Shown here one piece after another: positions 27,881 through 36,473 of a stretch of DNA of 64,000 nucleotides. The position numbers were made by a program, and so were the translations under genes. Each line of letters begins with the position of its first letter. Position 1 is the first letter of the stretch. The notes under the pieces were generated by a model. It had not been told where the DNA came from. It did not search any database and saw only the letters and a list, made by a program, of their open reading frames with translations. This DNA comes from Pseudomonas extremorientalis (GTDB taxonomy: Bacteria; Pseudomonadota; Gammaproteobacteria; Pseudomonadales; Pseudomonadaceae): the NCBI RefSeq assembly GCF_001870465.1, contig NZ_MDGK01000009.1, positions 95,578-159,577 on the forward strand, written 5' to 3'.

Positions 27881-29188
27881 ATGTTCGACGTGCTCAGCAA
27901 TAAAACCTACCGTCGCCTGTTCTTCGCCCAGGTGATAGCCCTGATCGGCACCGGCTTGACCACCGTCGCTCTGGGGTTGCTGGCGTTCGAGCTGGCAGGT
28001 GACCAGGCCGGCACCGTGCTGGGGACCGCATTGGCGATCAAGATGGTGGCCTATATCGGGGTGGCGCCAGTGGCGGCCGCCTTTGCCGAGCGCTTGCCGC
28101 GCCGGGCGATGCTGGTGGGCCTGGACCTGACACGCGCGCTGGTCGCGCTGGCGTTGCCCTTCGTCACAGAGGTGTGGCAGGTCTACCTGCTGATTTTTGT
28201 GCTGCAGTCGGCTTCGGCGGCCTTCACGCCGACCTTCCAGGCGACCATCCCCGACATCCTCACCGATGAGGTGCAGTACACCAAGGCGCTGTCTCTGGCG
28301 CGCCTGGCCTATGACCTGGAAAGTGTGGCCAGCCCGATCCTGGCGGCGATGCTGTTGAGCGTCATCAGCTTTCACAGCCTGTTCGCCGGGACCTCGATAG
28401 GGTTTCTGGTCTCGGCCCTGCTGGTGTCGTCGGTGCTCTTGCCCCAGGCGCGGATGACGCTGCGGCGCGGTATCTATGACCGCACCACCCGTGGCCTGCG
28501 GATATTCCTGGCAACGCCGCGCCTGCGCGGTCTGCTGGCACTGAACCTGGCGGTGGCGGCTGCCAGTGCGATGGTCATCGTCAACAGCGTGGTGTTGGTG
28601 CAATCCGGGTTTGCCTTGCCGCAACGCTTCACGGCGTTTGCGCTGGCCGCGTTCGGCACCGGCTCGATGATGGCGGCGCTGGTGTTGCCAAGGTTGCTTG
28701 CGCGTCTCAACGACCGCGCGGCCATGCTGTCGGGCGGTGGGTTGCTGATCCTGGGGCTCAGTGTGGGCGTCTACCTGTCGGATTACCGGCAAATGCTGGT
28801 GCTGTGGTGGGTGCTGGGGCTGGGCTATTCCCTGGCGCAGACCCCGGGCGGGCGCTTGCTGCGCCGCTCAGCCCATGCCGAGGACCGGCCGGCGCTGTTT
28901 GCCGCGCAATTCGCCTTGTCGCATAGCTGCTGGCTGGTGACATACCCCTTGGCCGGTTGGCTCAGCGCCAACTTCGGCATGGCGCAGACATTTGCCAGCC
29001 TCGCCTTCGTGGCCACCCTGGCTTTGATCGCATGCGCCAGTCTGTGGCGACCGGAACACGAGCAGGCAAGCGTGGCGCACGAACACCACGACCTGCCCGC
29101 CGGCCATCCGCACCTGCTGCACCATCACGCCGGCGTGCATGGGCATGCCTATGTGATCGATGACCTGCACCGCCGCTGGCCGGCCTGA
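27881..29188 (+). CDS. MFS exporter with histidine-rich C-terminus, probable Ni/Co efflux
   Basis: 435 residues, 12-helix major facilitator. The last ~45 residues are cytoplasmic and very His-rich (AHEHHDLPAGHPHLLHHH, then HGHAY), as in NreB-type nickel exporters. It starts 21 bases after the repressor stop, and both share the operator at 27544. Metal specificity is inferred from the tail and from the RcnR-like regulator. Its stop codon shares TGATCA with the stop of the opposing LysE gene. Confidence 0.88.
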   Translation: MFDVLSNKTYRRLFFAQVIALIGTGLTTVALGLLAFELAGDQAGTVLGTALAIKMVAYIGVAPVAAAFAERLPRRAMLVGLDLTRALVALALPFVTEVWQVYLLIFVLQSASAAFTPTFQATIPDILTDEVQYTKALSLARLAYDLESVASPILAAMLLSVISFHSLFAGTSIGFLVSALLVSSVLLPQARMTLRRGIYDRTTRGLRIFLATPRLRGLLALNLAVAAASAMVIVNSVVLVQSGFALPQRFTAFALAAFGTGSMMAALVLPRLLARLNDRAAMLSGGGLLILGLSVGVYLSDYRQMLVLWWVLGLGYSLAQTPGGRLLRRSAHAEDRPALFAAQFALSHSCWLVTYPLAGWLSANFGMAQTFASLAFVATLALIACASLWRPEHEQASVAHEHHDLPAGHPHLLHHHAGVHGHAYVIDDLHRRWPA

Positions 29189-29800
29189 TCAGAGGCCTTG
29201 CCAGGCCAGCAGCGCCAGGTAGATCAGCACCAGCCCACAGGCGGCATAACTGATGCGCTGCCAAGTGGGCGAGGCGTTCTGCCGCAACAGGTTCACCAGA
29301 GCGGCAATCAGAAAGCATGACAAGATCGATGCGAGCATGAACCCGGCAAAGAACATCAGCGTCTGCCCGTGGCTGGGCGTGGTGCCGACAATCCCCGACA
29401 GCGCACTGCCCAGTGCGCCCCAGTAGACGATGTTCTTCGGGTTGGCCAGGGAAATTGCAGCGCCTACCGCCAGGGCATTTTGCCGAGTGCTGGCCGGCGC
29501 GCTGTCCGGTTGTGGCAGGTGCCAGGCATCGATCAGGCTGCGTACGCCCAGCCAGGCCAGGTACAACGCACACACCACCGTCAACGGCACACGCACCGTG
29601 TCATGCTGGATCAGCAGGGCGATCCCGGTCAGGCCGATCACCGCCCACACGGCATCGCCCACCAATGAGCCGAACTGCACCAGCAGGGCGGGTGTAAAGC
29701 CATGTAGCAAGCCACGGCGCAGGGTCTCCGCGAGCACGGCGCCGGGGGAGAGGCAAAACACAAAACCGAATATCAGTGCATAAAAAAAGATCGTCAGCAT
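29189..29800 (-). CDS. LysE-family amino-acid exporter
   Basis: 203 residues, six hydrophobic segments. Hallmarks are FCLSPGAVLAETLRRGL in helix 1 and SLANPKNIVYWGAL in the middle. It is transcribed in the same direction as and 66 bases downstream of an AraC gene, a frequent pair in which the regulator senses the amino acid and activates export. Confidence 0.92.
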   Translation of the reverse strand: MLTIFFYALIFGFVFCLSPGAVLAETLRRGLLHGFTPALLVQFGSLVGDAVWAVIGLTGIALLIQHDTVRVPLTVVCALYLAWLGVRSLIDAWHLPQPDSAPASTRQNALAVGAAISLANPKNIVYWGALGSALSGIVGTTPSHGQTLMFFAGFMLASILSCFLIAALVNLLRQNASPTWQRISYAACGLVLIYLALLAWQGL

Positions 29801-29875
29801 GCCCGCATTTCCTTCAAGTGAGGTGGGGCAGTGTGAGGATGTGCAGGTGCGGTGTCTTGGACCAGATTGCGCTGT

Positions 29876-30667
29876 TCAGCGCTTCACGGTGCTTTGATAG
29901 TGGCCAGGAGTGATGCCGTAGGCCGCCCGGAAATGCCGGTTCAGGTGACTCTGGTCGGCGAAGCCCAGGTCGTGGGCCGCCTCGCCGGCGGGAACCCCTT
30001 TGCGCAACAGGCCTTTGGCGCGACGGGTACGCAACTGCATGGCCCACTCCCGGGGCGTCAGCCCGGTTTCTTTCTGGAAGGCACGCAGCAGGTGGAATTT
30101 GGACAACCCCAGTTCGCCGCCCAGGTGGTCCAGGGTCAGGGGTTGATGCAGGTGTTCGGCGAGTAATGCCTGGGCGCGGCTGATCAGGGGTTTGCCGGGG
30201 CTGGCGGTGCCGGGCAGACGTACGCCGCTGATGTTCACGACCTCTGCTAACAGCAGCACCAAGGCATCTTCATTCACGTCGCGAACCAGCGTGTCACCGT
30301 TTAGCGCACCCTTGATCGCGGCGGCCAGTCGCAGGGCAAGCTCGGGCTGAACACATAAGGCACGGTCAAATTCCAGATGCACCAGCCCCAGGTCCGCCGC
30401 CAATTGATCCGCCGTGGCGTACAGGCTCACAAAGTGCCAGGGCGCACCATCGGCCGCACCGCCGCCTTGAATCTGACCGGGGTTGTACAGGGTGATGGAG
30501 CCTGGGCCGGCGTGGAACTCGCGACGATCCAGCCAGACCTTTTCCTCGCCTGCCAGGTTCACGCCGATCACACATTCATCATGGCTGTGGCGGGCAAAAG
30601 TCAGGCCGGTGCAGGTGGTGCTGCTGACTTCATAGTTGCCCAGCCAGGCGTGTTGCACGGCGCTCAT
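29876..30667 (-). CDS. AraC-family transcriptional regulator of the LysE gene
   Basis: 263 residues from ATG 30667 (a GTG at 30676 is an alternative). N-terminal cupin effector domain (ARHSHDECVIGVNLAGEEKVWLD, about residues 27-50) and C-terminal AraC HTH (LDHLGGELGLSKFHLLRAFQ; AAHDLGFADQSHLNRHFR). Located immediately upstream of the exporter and likely its regulator. Confidence 0.92.
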   Translation of the reverse strand: MSAVQHAWLGNYEVSSTTCTGLTFARHSHDECVIGVNLAGEEKVWLDRREFHAGPGSITLYNPGQIQGGGAADGAPWHFVSLYATADQLAADLGLVHLEFDRALCVQPELALRLAAAIKGALNGDTLVRDVNEDALVLLLAEVVNISGVRLPGTASPGKPLISRAQALLAEHLHQPLTLDHLGGELGLSKFHLLRAFQKETGLTPREWAMQLRTRRAKGLLRKGVPAGEAAHDLGFADQSHLNRHFRAAYGITPGHYQSTVKR

Positions 30668-30716
30668 CGATTTCACTCAGTCGGGGACAGGCACGAGCAT
30701 ACGCTGGCAAGGGTGA

Positions 30717-31403
30717 TCAAATCGACCGTTGATTGACCCGGCGCGACAGTTCACCGGCGCTTTCCTTGCGTTCCGAGTAACGGTTCACCAGGTCGGGACG
30801 GTCGCGCAGCAGCAGGGTGAAGCGCACCAGTTCTTCCATTACATCGACGACCCGATCATAAAGCGCCGAGGGCTTCATGCGGTCCTGTTCATCAAACTCC
30901 ATGAAGGCCTTGGGTACCGAGGACTGGTTGGGGATGGTGAACATGCGCATCCAGCGCCCCAGCACCCGCAGCTGGTTGACGGTGTTGAAGGACTGGGAGC
31001 CGCCGGACACTTGCATCACCGCCAGGGTCTTGCCCTGGGTCGGGCGGACCGCGCCCAGGGTCAAGGGCACCCAGTCCAGTTGCGTCTTGAACACCGCCGA
31101 CATCGAGCCATGCCGCTCGGGCGAGCACCACACCTGGCCTTCGGACCACTGCATCAGTTCCAGCAGTTCCTGCACCTTGGGGTGATCGCTGGGCGCGTCA
31201 TCCGGCAATGGCAGGCCGCTGGGGTTGAAGATGCGGGTATGCGCGCCGAAGTGCTGCAACAGCCGTGCGGCTTCTTCCACCAGCAGGCGGCTGAACGAGC
31301 GTTCGCGGGTCGAGCCGTAGAGCAGCAGGATGCGCGGCGGCTGGTCCGGGCTGGCCGGTTTTGAGTCGATCAGGGACAGGTCCAGATTGGGCAGCGTCGT
31401 CAT
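30717..31403 (-). CDS. arsH: Arsenical resistance protein ArsH (flavin reductase)
   Basis: 228 residues. Flavodoxin-like FMN-binding motif [15 protein letters not shown] (about 28-42) and the ArsH-specific [19 protein letters not shown]. ArsH oxidises trivalent organoarsenicals or reduces quinones with NADPH. Last gene of arsRBCH, 11 bases after arsC. Confidence 0.96.
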   Translation of the reverse strand: MTTLPNLDLSLIDSKPASPDQPPRILLLYGSTRERSFSRLLVEEAARLLQHFGAHTRIFNPSGLPLPDDAPSDHPKVQELLELMQWSEGQVWCSPERHGSMSAVFKTQLDWVPLTLGAVRPTQGKTLAVMQVSGGSQSFNTVNQLRVLGRWMRMFTIPNQSSVPKAFMEFDEQDRMKPSALYDRVVDVMEELVRFTLLLRDRPDLVNRYSERKESAGELSRRVNQRSI

Positions 31404-31414
31404 AGGGCCTCCGA

Positions 31415-31885
31415 TTACAACTGCGCAATGCGCGCGAGTTCCGCCTTGAGGTCGGCAGGGCTGAGTTCGCCGAAGGGCAGGACGAAGAACGCCCTGCAGC
31501 GTGTGGCGATGGTCTTCAGTGTGGCGTCGAATGCCGCTTGCACACTGGCGTCGTCACCCTGGACGTCCGACGGGTCTTCCAACCCCCAGTGCGCCTTCAC
31601 GGCCGGCCCGAAGTATACCGGGCAGGCTTCGCCGGCGGCCTTGTCGCACACCGTAATCACCACATCCGGCGGGCTGCCTTCAAAGGCATCGTTGCCCTTG
31701 CTGTACAACCCTTCGGTACTGATCCCGGCCGCTTGCAACGTGCTCAAGCTACGTGGCAGCACCTGGCCCTTGGGAAAACTGCCGGAGCTGATCGCTTCGA
31801 AGCCTTCCGGCGCCAGGTGGTTGAACATGGCTTCGGACAAGATGCTGCGGCAGCTGTTGGCGGTACACATGAACAGGACTTTCAT
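31415..31885 (-). CDS. arsC: Arsenate reductase, low-molecular-weight phosphatase type
   Basis: 156 residues. The P-loop CX5R is C7-TANSC-R13, and the redox cysteines (Cys83 region [13 protein letters not shown]) follow. Thioredoxin- or glutaredoxin-coupled reduction of arsenate to arsenite. It is 13 bases after the arsenite pump gene. Confidence 0.95.
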   Translation of the reverse strand: MKVLFMCTANSCRSILSEAMFNHLAPEGFEAISSGSFPKGQVLPRSLSTLQAAGISTEGLYSKGNDAFEGSPPDVVITVCDKAAGEACPVYFGPAVKAHWGLEDPSDVQGDDASVQAAFDATLKTIATRCRAFFVLPFGELSPADLKAELARIAQL

Positions 31886-31898
31886 CGGGGTATCTCCG

Positions 31899-33182
31899 TT
31901 AGAAACTCAGGCGCAAGGCGAGGGCGGCGAGGGTGATCAACAGCACCGGCAAGGTCAGCACGATGCCGACCTTGAAGTAGTAGCCCCAGGTGATGCTGAT
32001 GCCTTTGCGCGCCAGGATGTGCAGCCACAGCAAGGTGGCCAGGCTGCCGATAGGGGTGATCTTCGGGCCGAGGTCGCTGCCGATCACGTTGGCGTAGATC
32101 ATCGCGTCCTTGACCACACCCACGGCATGGCTGGACTCGATGGACAGCGCGCCGATCAACACCGTCGGCAGATTGTTCATCGCCGACGACAGCAGCGCCG
32201 TCAGCACACCGGTGCCCATGGCCGCGCCCCACACGCCGTAAGTGGCAAACGTGTCGAGCCAGGTGGCCAGGTAGGTGGTCAGGCCGGCGTTACGCAGACC
32301 GTAGACCACCAGGTACATGCCCAGGGAAAAGATCACGATCTGCCACGGCGCTTCCTTCAGCACTTTGCGCGTGGAAATCTTGTGCCCCTTGGCGGCGATC
32401 ACCAGCAACAGCAGGGCACAGGCGGCGGAAATCGCACTGATCGGAATGCCCAGCGGTTCCAGGGCAAAGCACCCCACCAGCAGGATGCCCAACACCCACC
32501 AGCCGGCGCGGAAGGTCGCGCGGTCGTGGATGGCGCTGGCGGGGTCGTCCAGGTCGGCCGGGTCATAGGTTCGTGGAATATCGCGGCGGAAGAACCACAG
32601 CAACACCGCCAGGGTGGCCGCGACGCTGACGAAGTTCACCGGCACCATCACGGCGGCGTATTCGTTGAAACCGATCTTGAAGTAGTCGGCCGAAACGATG
32701 TTCACCAGGTTCGACACCACCAGCGGCAGGCTGGCCGTGTCGGCGATGAATCCCGCGCCCATGACGAAAGCCAGGGTTGCCGCCGGGGAAAAGCGCAGGG
32801 CCAGCAGCATCGACATCACGATGGGCGTCAGGATCAGCGCTGCACCGTCATTGGCAAACAACGCCGACACCAGCGCGCCGAGCAGCACCATGTAGGCAAA
32901 CAAACGCCGTCCGCGTCCACGTCCCCAGCGCGCCACATGCAAGGCGGTCCAGGCAAAAAAACCGGCCTCATCCAGCAGCAGGCTGATGATGATCAGCGCG
33001 ACAAAAGTACCGGTGGCATTCCAGATGATGTGCCATACCACTGGGATGTCGGCCAGGCTGATCACGCCGAAAGCCAGGGCCAGGATCGCGCCCAGGGTTG
33101 CGCTCCAGCCGACGCCCAGGCCTTTGGGTTGCCAGATGACCAGAACAATGGTGAAGATAAAAATCGCGATGGCGACAAGCAT
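31899..33182 (-). CDS. arsB: Arsenite efflux pump ArsB
   Basis: 427 residues, about 12 membrane helices, ion-transporter superfamily. Start [21 protein letters not shown] matches Ars[14 protein letters not shown] and [17 protein letters not shown] are the conserved central loops. It extrudes arsenite and antimonite. Starts 19 bases after arsR. Confidence 0.96.
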   Translation of the reverse strand: MLVAIAIFIFTIVLVIWQPKGLGVGWSATLGAILALAFGVISLADIPVVWHIIWNATGTFVALIIISLLLDEAGFFAWTALHVARWGRGRGRRLFAYMVLLGALVSALFANDGAALILTPIVMSMLLALRFSPAATLAFVMGAGFIADTASLPLVVSNLVNIVSADYFKIGFNEYAAVMVPVNFVSVAATLAVLLWFFRRDIPRTYDPADLDDPASAIHDRATFRAGWWVLGILLVGCFALEPLGIPISAISAACALLLLVIAAKGHKISTRKVLKEAPWQIVIFSLGMYLVVYGLRNAGLTTYLATWLDTFATYGVWGAAMGTGVLTALLSSAMNNLPTVLIGALSIESSHAVGVVKDAMIYANVIGSDLGPKITPIGSLATLLWLHILARKGISITWGYYFKVGIVLTLPVLLITLAALALRLSF

Positions 33183-33201
33183 GGATAAACGCTCCGGTGG
33201 C

Positions 33202-33558
33202 TCAGCAGCAGGTACTGGCCCGTTGTGGTCGGTCGCCCATTGCATCCAGACGCAGTGCGTCGCTGTGCAACCAGGGCTGGTTGGCTTGCAAAGTGGTGTG
33301 CAGCACGGCAGTGACCCAGTCGGGTAATGCCGGATTGATGCGGTAATAGATCCATTGACCCTGACGACGATCCAGCAGCAAGCCGCAACTGCGCAGTTGC
33401 GCCAGGTGACGGGAGATTTTTGGCTGGCTGTCGTCCAAGGCATGGATCAGTTCGCACACGCAAAGTTCGCCTTCGCGCAGGATCAATAACGTCAGCCGTG
33501 CCCGGGTGGCATCGGCCAGGCATTTGAACAGGGTGGGCGGGGAGATGAGGTCCGACAT
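33202..33558 (-). CDS. arsR: Arsenic-responsive repressor ArsR
   Basis: 118 residues, ATG 33558. Winged helix of the ArsR/SmtB family; arsenite-binding Cys33 and Cys35 lie in ELCVCEL, and the recognition helix is [14 protein letters not shown]-terminal Cys pair (STCC). First gene of the operon arsRBCH. Confidence 0.95.
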   Translation of the reverse strand: MSDLISPPTLFKCLADATRARLTLLILREGELCVCELIHALDDSQPKISRHLAQLRSCGLLLDRRQGQWIYYRINPALPDWVTAVLHTTLQANQPWLHSDALRLDAMGDRPQRASTCC

Positions 33559-33570
33559 GGTCAAGGCCTT

Positions 33571-33596
33571 CGTATATATGGTTGTCCGAATATACG
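33571..33596 (-). promoter_or_regulatory. Candidate ArsR operator
   Basis: Perfect inverted repeat CGTATA...TATACG with a 14-base spacer, 12 bases upstream of the arsR start. The region to 33612 is AT-rich (TATATGG, CATATG), as expected for the promoter and operator of an ars operon. Confidence 0.55.
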
Positions 33597-33735
33597 TATT
33601 TCCATATGTATCGGTCAAATCATGTTTCAATTGACTTGGATCATATGTCTCGAAAATCACCACAAGTGTCTGAAATTAAAATGAAACACGAATGTCCTAA
33701 AGTGCCTGCCCATTGCTGATGAAGGAAGACCCCGC

Positions 33736-33951
33736 GTGACCCGTGCCACTCGCAACCTGCGCAAGACCCTGGATTCCGTCGCGGAAAATAACGAAACCGC
33801 GGCGTTCGACCTGATGCGCGCCGTCGAAAAGCTCGGCGATGAAGTGCTGCGCCAGCGCCTGCTCAATACTATTCACCGACTCAACCAGGATGCCCACGAA
33901 CTGCGCGAAGCGCGTGATTCGGTGGAACAAGTGTCGGTCCGGCTCGCCTGA
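33736..33951 (+). CDS. Small helical conserved hypothetical protein (71 aa)
   Basis: GTG start at 33736, with GAAGGAAG at 33722-33729. Charged all-helical sequence (DLMRAVEKLGDEVLRQRLLNTIHRLNQDAHELREARDS has no breakers), probably a helical hairpin or coiled coil. No Cys or membrane segment. Function unknown. Confidence 0.7.
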   Translation: MTRATRNLRKTLDSVAENNETAAFDLMRAVEKLGDEVLRQRLLNTIHRLNQDAHELREARDSVEQVSVRLA

Positions 33952-34022
33952 GCAAGATCGTTCAAGACAACTCCATTGTTGCGCTGGCATGCTTGTCGAC
34001 TGTCTGTCGATGAGCCGTTTCC

Positions 34023-34718
34023 ATGCCTACTGCCTTACCTCATTACGCCTTCGCTCGCGGCGCCATTGCCGTCATTCCCTTGTCCCTGGCCTGCGCGCCC
34101 TGGGGACTGTTGGCCGGTTCCATGGCCATCGATGCACAATTCAGCCCGTTGGAAGCCCAGGGCCTTTCTGCCATCGTATTCGCCGGTGCTGCGCAACTGG
34201 TTGCCATCGGCATGGTCAAGAGCGGCGCCAGTCTGATTTCCATCGTGCTGACCACCTTGCTGCTGACCTCCCAGCATTTGCTGTATGGCATGCACTTGCG
34301 GCCGGTCCTTTCTCCCCTCAAGACCCGCTGGCGCATGAGCCTGGGCTTTCTGCTGACCGACGAATTCTTTGCGCTGGTCAGTCACTATGACCGCGAGACC
34401 TTCAATCGCTGGTATGCCTTGGGTGTCGGCCTGACGTTCTATATCGCCTGGAACCTGTTCACCCTGGCCGGCATCGTGCTTGGTAAAAGCATTCCCGGCC
34501 TCGACCAACTGGGCCTGGAATTTTCCATCGCCGCCACCTTCATCGCCTTGATTACGCCGGTGGTGCGTGACGTTCCCACGGTGGTCTGTGTGGCGGTGTC
34601 ATTGCTGTTCTCGGTGTGGCTGAGCTTCCTGCATTGGGAATCGGCGGTGGTGGTGTCCGGCCTGCTGGGCATGAGCGCAGGGTATGCCTGCAAGCGACTG
34701 GGAGTAGGGCAGCAATGA
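34023..34718 (+). CDS. azlC: AzlC-family branched-chain amino-acid exporter, large subunit
   Basis: 231 residues with about seven membrane segments and the conserved ACAPWGLLAG, FAGAAQLVAIGMVKSG and SQHLLYGMHL motifs. AzlC pairs with AzlD to export branched-chain amino acids or analogues. The start of azlD overlaps its stop (ATGA). Confidence 0.94.
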   Translation: MPTALPHYAFARGAIAVIPLSLACAPWGLLAGSMAIDAQFSPLEAQGLSAIVFAGAAQLVAIGMVKSGASLISIVLTTLLLTSQHLLYGMHLRPVLSPLKTRWRMSLGFLLTDEFFALVSHYDRETFNRWYALGVGLTFYIAWNLFTLAGIVLGKSIPGLDQLGLEFSIAATFIALITPVVRDVPTVVCVAVSLLFSVWLSFLHWESAVVVSGLLGMSAGYACKRLGVGQQ

Positions 34719-35026
34719 TCTACATCATGATTGTGGCCATGGGCCTGGTGGTGTTTCTCAACCGTTACCTGTTTATCGAGCCACGCCTGCCGGTGCGCCT
34801 CAACCGTGGCGCGCGGGAGTTTCTGGGATTCGCGGTGCCGGGGATGCTCACGGCGATTTGCGGGCCGATCATTTTCCTGGCTGACCACCAGCTCAACCTG
34901 AGCCCGGCCAACCCTTACCTGCTGGCGGGTATCAGCGCCGTGGCATTGATGTTCTGGACACGCAATGTGTTGATGACGGTGCTGCTGAGCATGGCGTTGT
35001 TCTATCTGTTCCGCTGGCTGCTCTGA
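34715..35026 (+). CDS. azlD: AzlD-family exporter small subunit
   Basis: 103 residues, ATG 34715 overlapping the azlC stop. Four membrane segments and the typical NRYLFIEPRLP-VRLNRGAREFL sequence. Partner of AzlC. Confidence 0.93.
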   Translation: MIYIMIVAMGLVVFLNRYLFIEPRLPVRLNRGAREFLGFAVPGMLTAICGPIIFLADHQLNLSPANPYLLAGISAVALMFWTRNVLMTVLLSMALFYLFRWLL

Positions 35027-35040
35027 GCACAACCGGGGCG

Positions 35041-35066
35041 AAAAAAAGCCCGCGGGAGCGCGGGCG
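35041..35066. terminator. GC-rich hairpin after azlCD
   Basis: GCCCGCG-GGAG-CGCGGGC stem preceded by seven A residues. As at 1191, the T-run is on the minus strand only, so a rightward role as terminator is uncertain. Confidence 0.5.
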
Positions 35067-35201
35067 GAAGGAAGACTTCTAAAAATGAGCGTGACCACTA
35101 TAGGTCGCGCCTGGCCCCTTTACAGTGAAACAAAGTTCATGCGGCCATCAGTCCGGCCTGTGGCAATGGTACAGTCGCGTTTTTTCCAACGGAGCAATGG
35201 C

Positions 35202-35555
35202 ATGCACAAGGTGGTAATTGGCGCACTGGTACTGGCGGCCCTGGCCGGTTGCGCGGGTTCGAAGATGAGAGACGCGCGCGCAGGCACGCCTTACAAGACC
35301 CTGGCTTCGGACAAGGCCACCCTGGTCGTTGCCGAATGCGTGCAGTTCGGCTGGCAGGACGAAAGTGTGTTCGGCGTTGACGCCGGCGGCTTCAAGGAGC
35401 CAATCGGCGCGGGTGGCTTCACGGTGTACACCACCGCTGGCGATTACTTTGTCGATGTACAGAGCGCGGGCAGCGGTTCCACCATCAAGTACTACGCCAT
35501 CGAAGACAACATGCCGGCCAAGCGCCGTTTGGCCGCACTGGCGACCTGCCTGTAA
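35202..35555 (+). CDS. Small lipoprotein
   Basis: 117 residues, ATG 35202 with GGAG 8 bases upstream. Signal with lipobox LAGC at residues 14-17. The body shows FTVYTTAGDYFVD, then SGSTIKYYAIE. It resembles the lipoprotein at 47357 in length, Cys placement and the GSxIKxYE-type C-terminal segment, so both may belong to one small family. Function unknown. Confidence 0.85.
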   Translation: MHKVVIGALVLAALAGCAGSKMRDARAGTPYKTLASDKATLVVAECVQFGWQDESVFGVDAGGFKEPIGAGGFTVYTTAGDYFVDVQSAGSGSTIKYYAIEDNMPAKRRLAALATCL

Positions 35556-35578
35556 TCCGTTGCCTTAGTCGATTTAGG

Positions 35579-35692
35579 AAATGCCTGGCACGACAGCCGC
35601 GAGGCATTCGCTTATGATTCACCGGCTCGCCCGACATGATGGCTCTTTACCAGTACACGGACGTCGAGGCCTAAACGTCGGGCGAGCTCCTT
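35579..35692 (+). ncRNA. Structured intergenic element, possible sRNA or long terminator
   Basis: Two consecutive hairpins: AATGCC/GGCATT (35579-35607) and an 11-bp perfect stem GCTCGCCCGAC/GTCGGGCGAGC (35625-35635 and 35677-35687) with a 41-base loop, then CCTTTTAA. It lies between convergent genes (stops at 35555 and 35700). It could be the lipoprotein gene terminator, a 3'-UTR-derived RNA or a free sRNA. No known RNA family recognised. Confidence 0.35.
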
Positions 35693-35699
35693 TTAACCT

Positions 35700-36404
35700 T
35701 CAGCGGGGCATGAAGCCCAGGTGCCAGCGCCGAGGGATCTTCAGCGATACCAGCCCCAGAAACCCCGCCAATACACCGCTGACGATCAGCGCCTTGAGCC
35801 CCAGCTGCTGCTCCAGCAGCGCACCGATCACCGCCCCCACAAACATCCCGGCCCAAGGGATCAACTGTACGCGCCAGCCATTGCGGCGCTCGCCGAGCAG
35901 CCAGCGCCCCAGCCCACGGCCAAAGCGTGACAGTGCACCGGTGACGTAAGTCAGTCCCACCGGCAGCCCGTTGACCTCTTCCACCGCAGCATTGAGCATG
36001 CCCATCGCGATGATCGCCGCCAGTAGCGCGGGCAACGTATCGGCGAAGGGCAGGAGTGCACCGCCGCACAGCAAGGCGGCAATACACAGCAGCAAGGGCA
36101 GGGCATGGCGACGGCTGAGTCGGCCGACCACCACGCCCAGCGCGTTACCCACCACAAAAGTTGCCACCAGCAACAGCAGCCGCCCGGTCAGGCCCAGGTC
36201 ACCCGCGCTTATCGCCACCGCCAGGCGCGTAGTGTTCCCGCTCATGAACGAAACAAAGTCACCGCTCGCCATGAAGCCGATGGCATCGGTCATGCCCGCC
36301 AGCACCGACAGGCTGGCCACCAGCATCAGTCCGACGCGGCCACGCCAACGCTGTCGATGGGCCAGTGCGGCATTGACGTAGGGCTTTCGTGGCGAAGGCA
36401 ACAT
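35700..36404 (-). CDS. DUF1275 (YoaK-family) membrane protein
   Basis: 234 residues, about six hydrophobic segments. The first carries LSVLAGMTDAIGFMASGDFVSFMSGN, the hallmark of DUF1275. Proposed transporter-like role; no defined substrate. Confidence 0.92.
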   Translation of the reverse strand: MLPSPRKPYVNAALAHRQRWRGRVGLMLVASLSVLAGMTDAIGFMASGDFVSFMSGNTTRLAVAISAGDLGLTGRLLLLVATFVVGNALGVVVGRLSRRHALPLLLCIAALLCGGALLPFADTLPALLAAIIAMGMLNAAVEEVNGLPVGLTYVTGALSRFGRGLGRWLLGERRNGWRVQLIPWAGMFVGAVIGALLEQQLGLKALIVSGVLAGFLGLVSLKIPRRWHLGFMPR

Positions 36405-36473
36405 AGGGCCGGGTTCCTCGGTGAGATTATCCGGCCACTACCGTAGGACGCTTTAAGCGCGCATGCAATGACC

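Noticed and set aside
31428..33188. 586-residue open frame on the plus strand
   Set aside because: Antisense of arsC-arsB; repetitive His/Gln/Arg composition and no ribosome site.
35085..35201. N-terminal extension of the lipoprotein gene
   Set aside because: The internal ATG at 35202 with GGAG gives a proper lipoprotein signal; the extension has no protein-like features.
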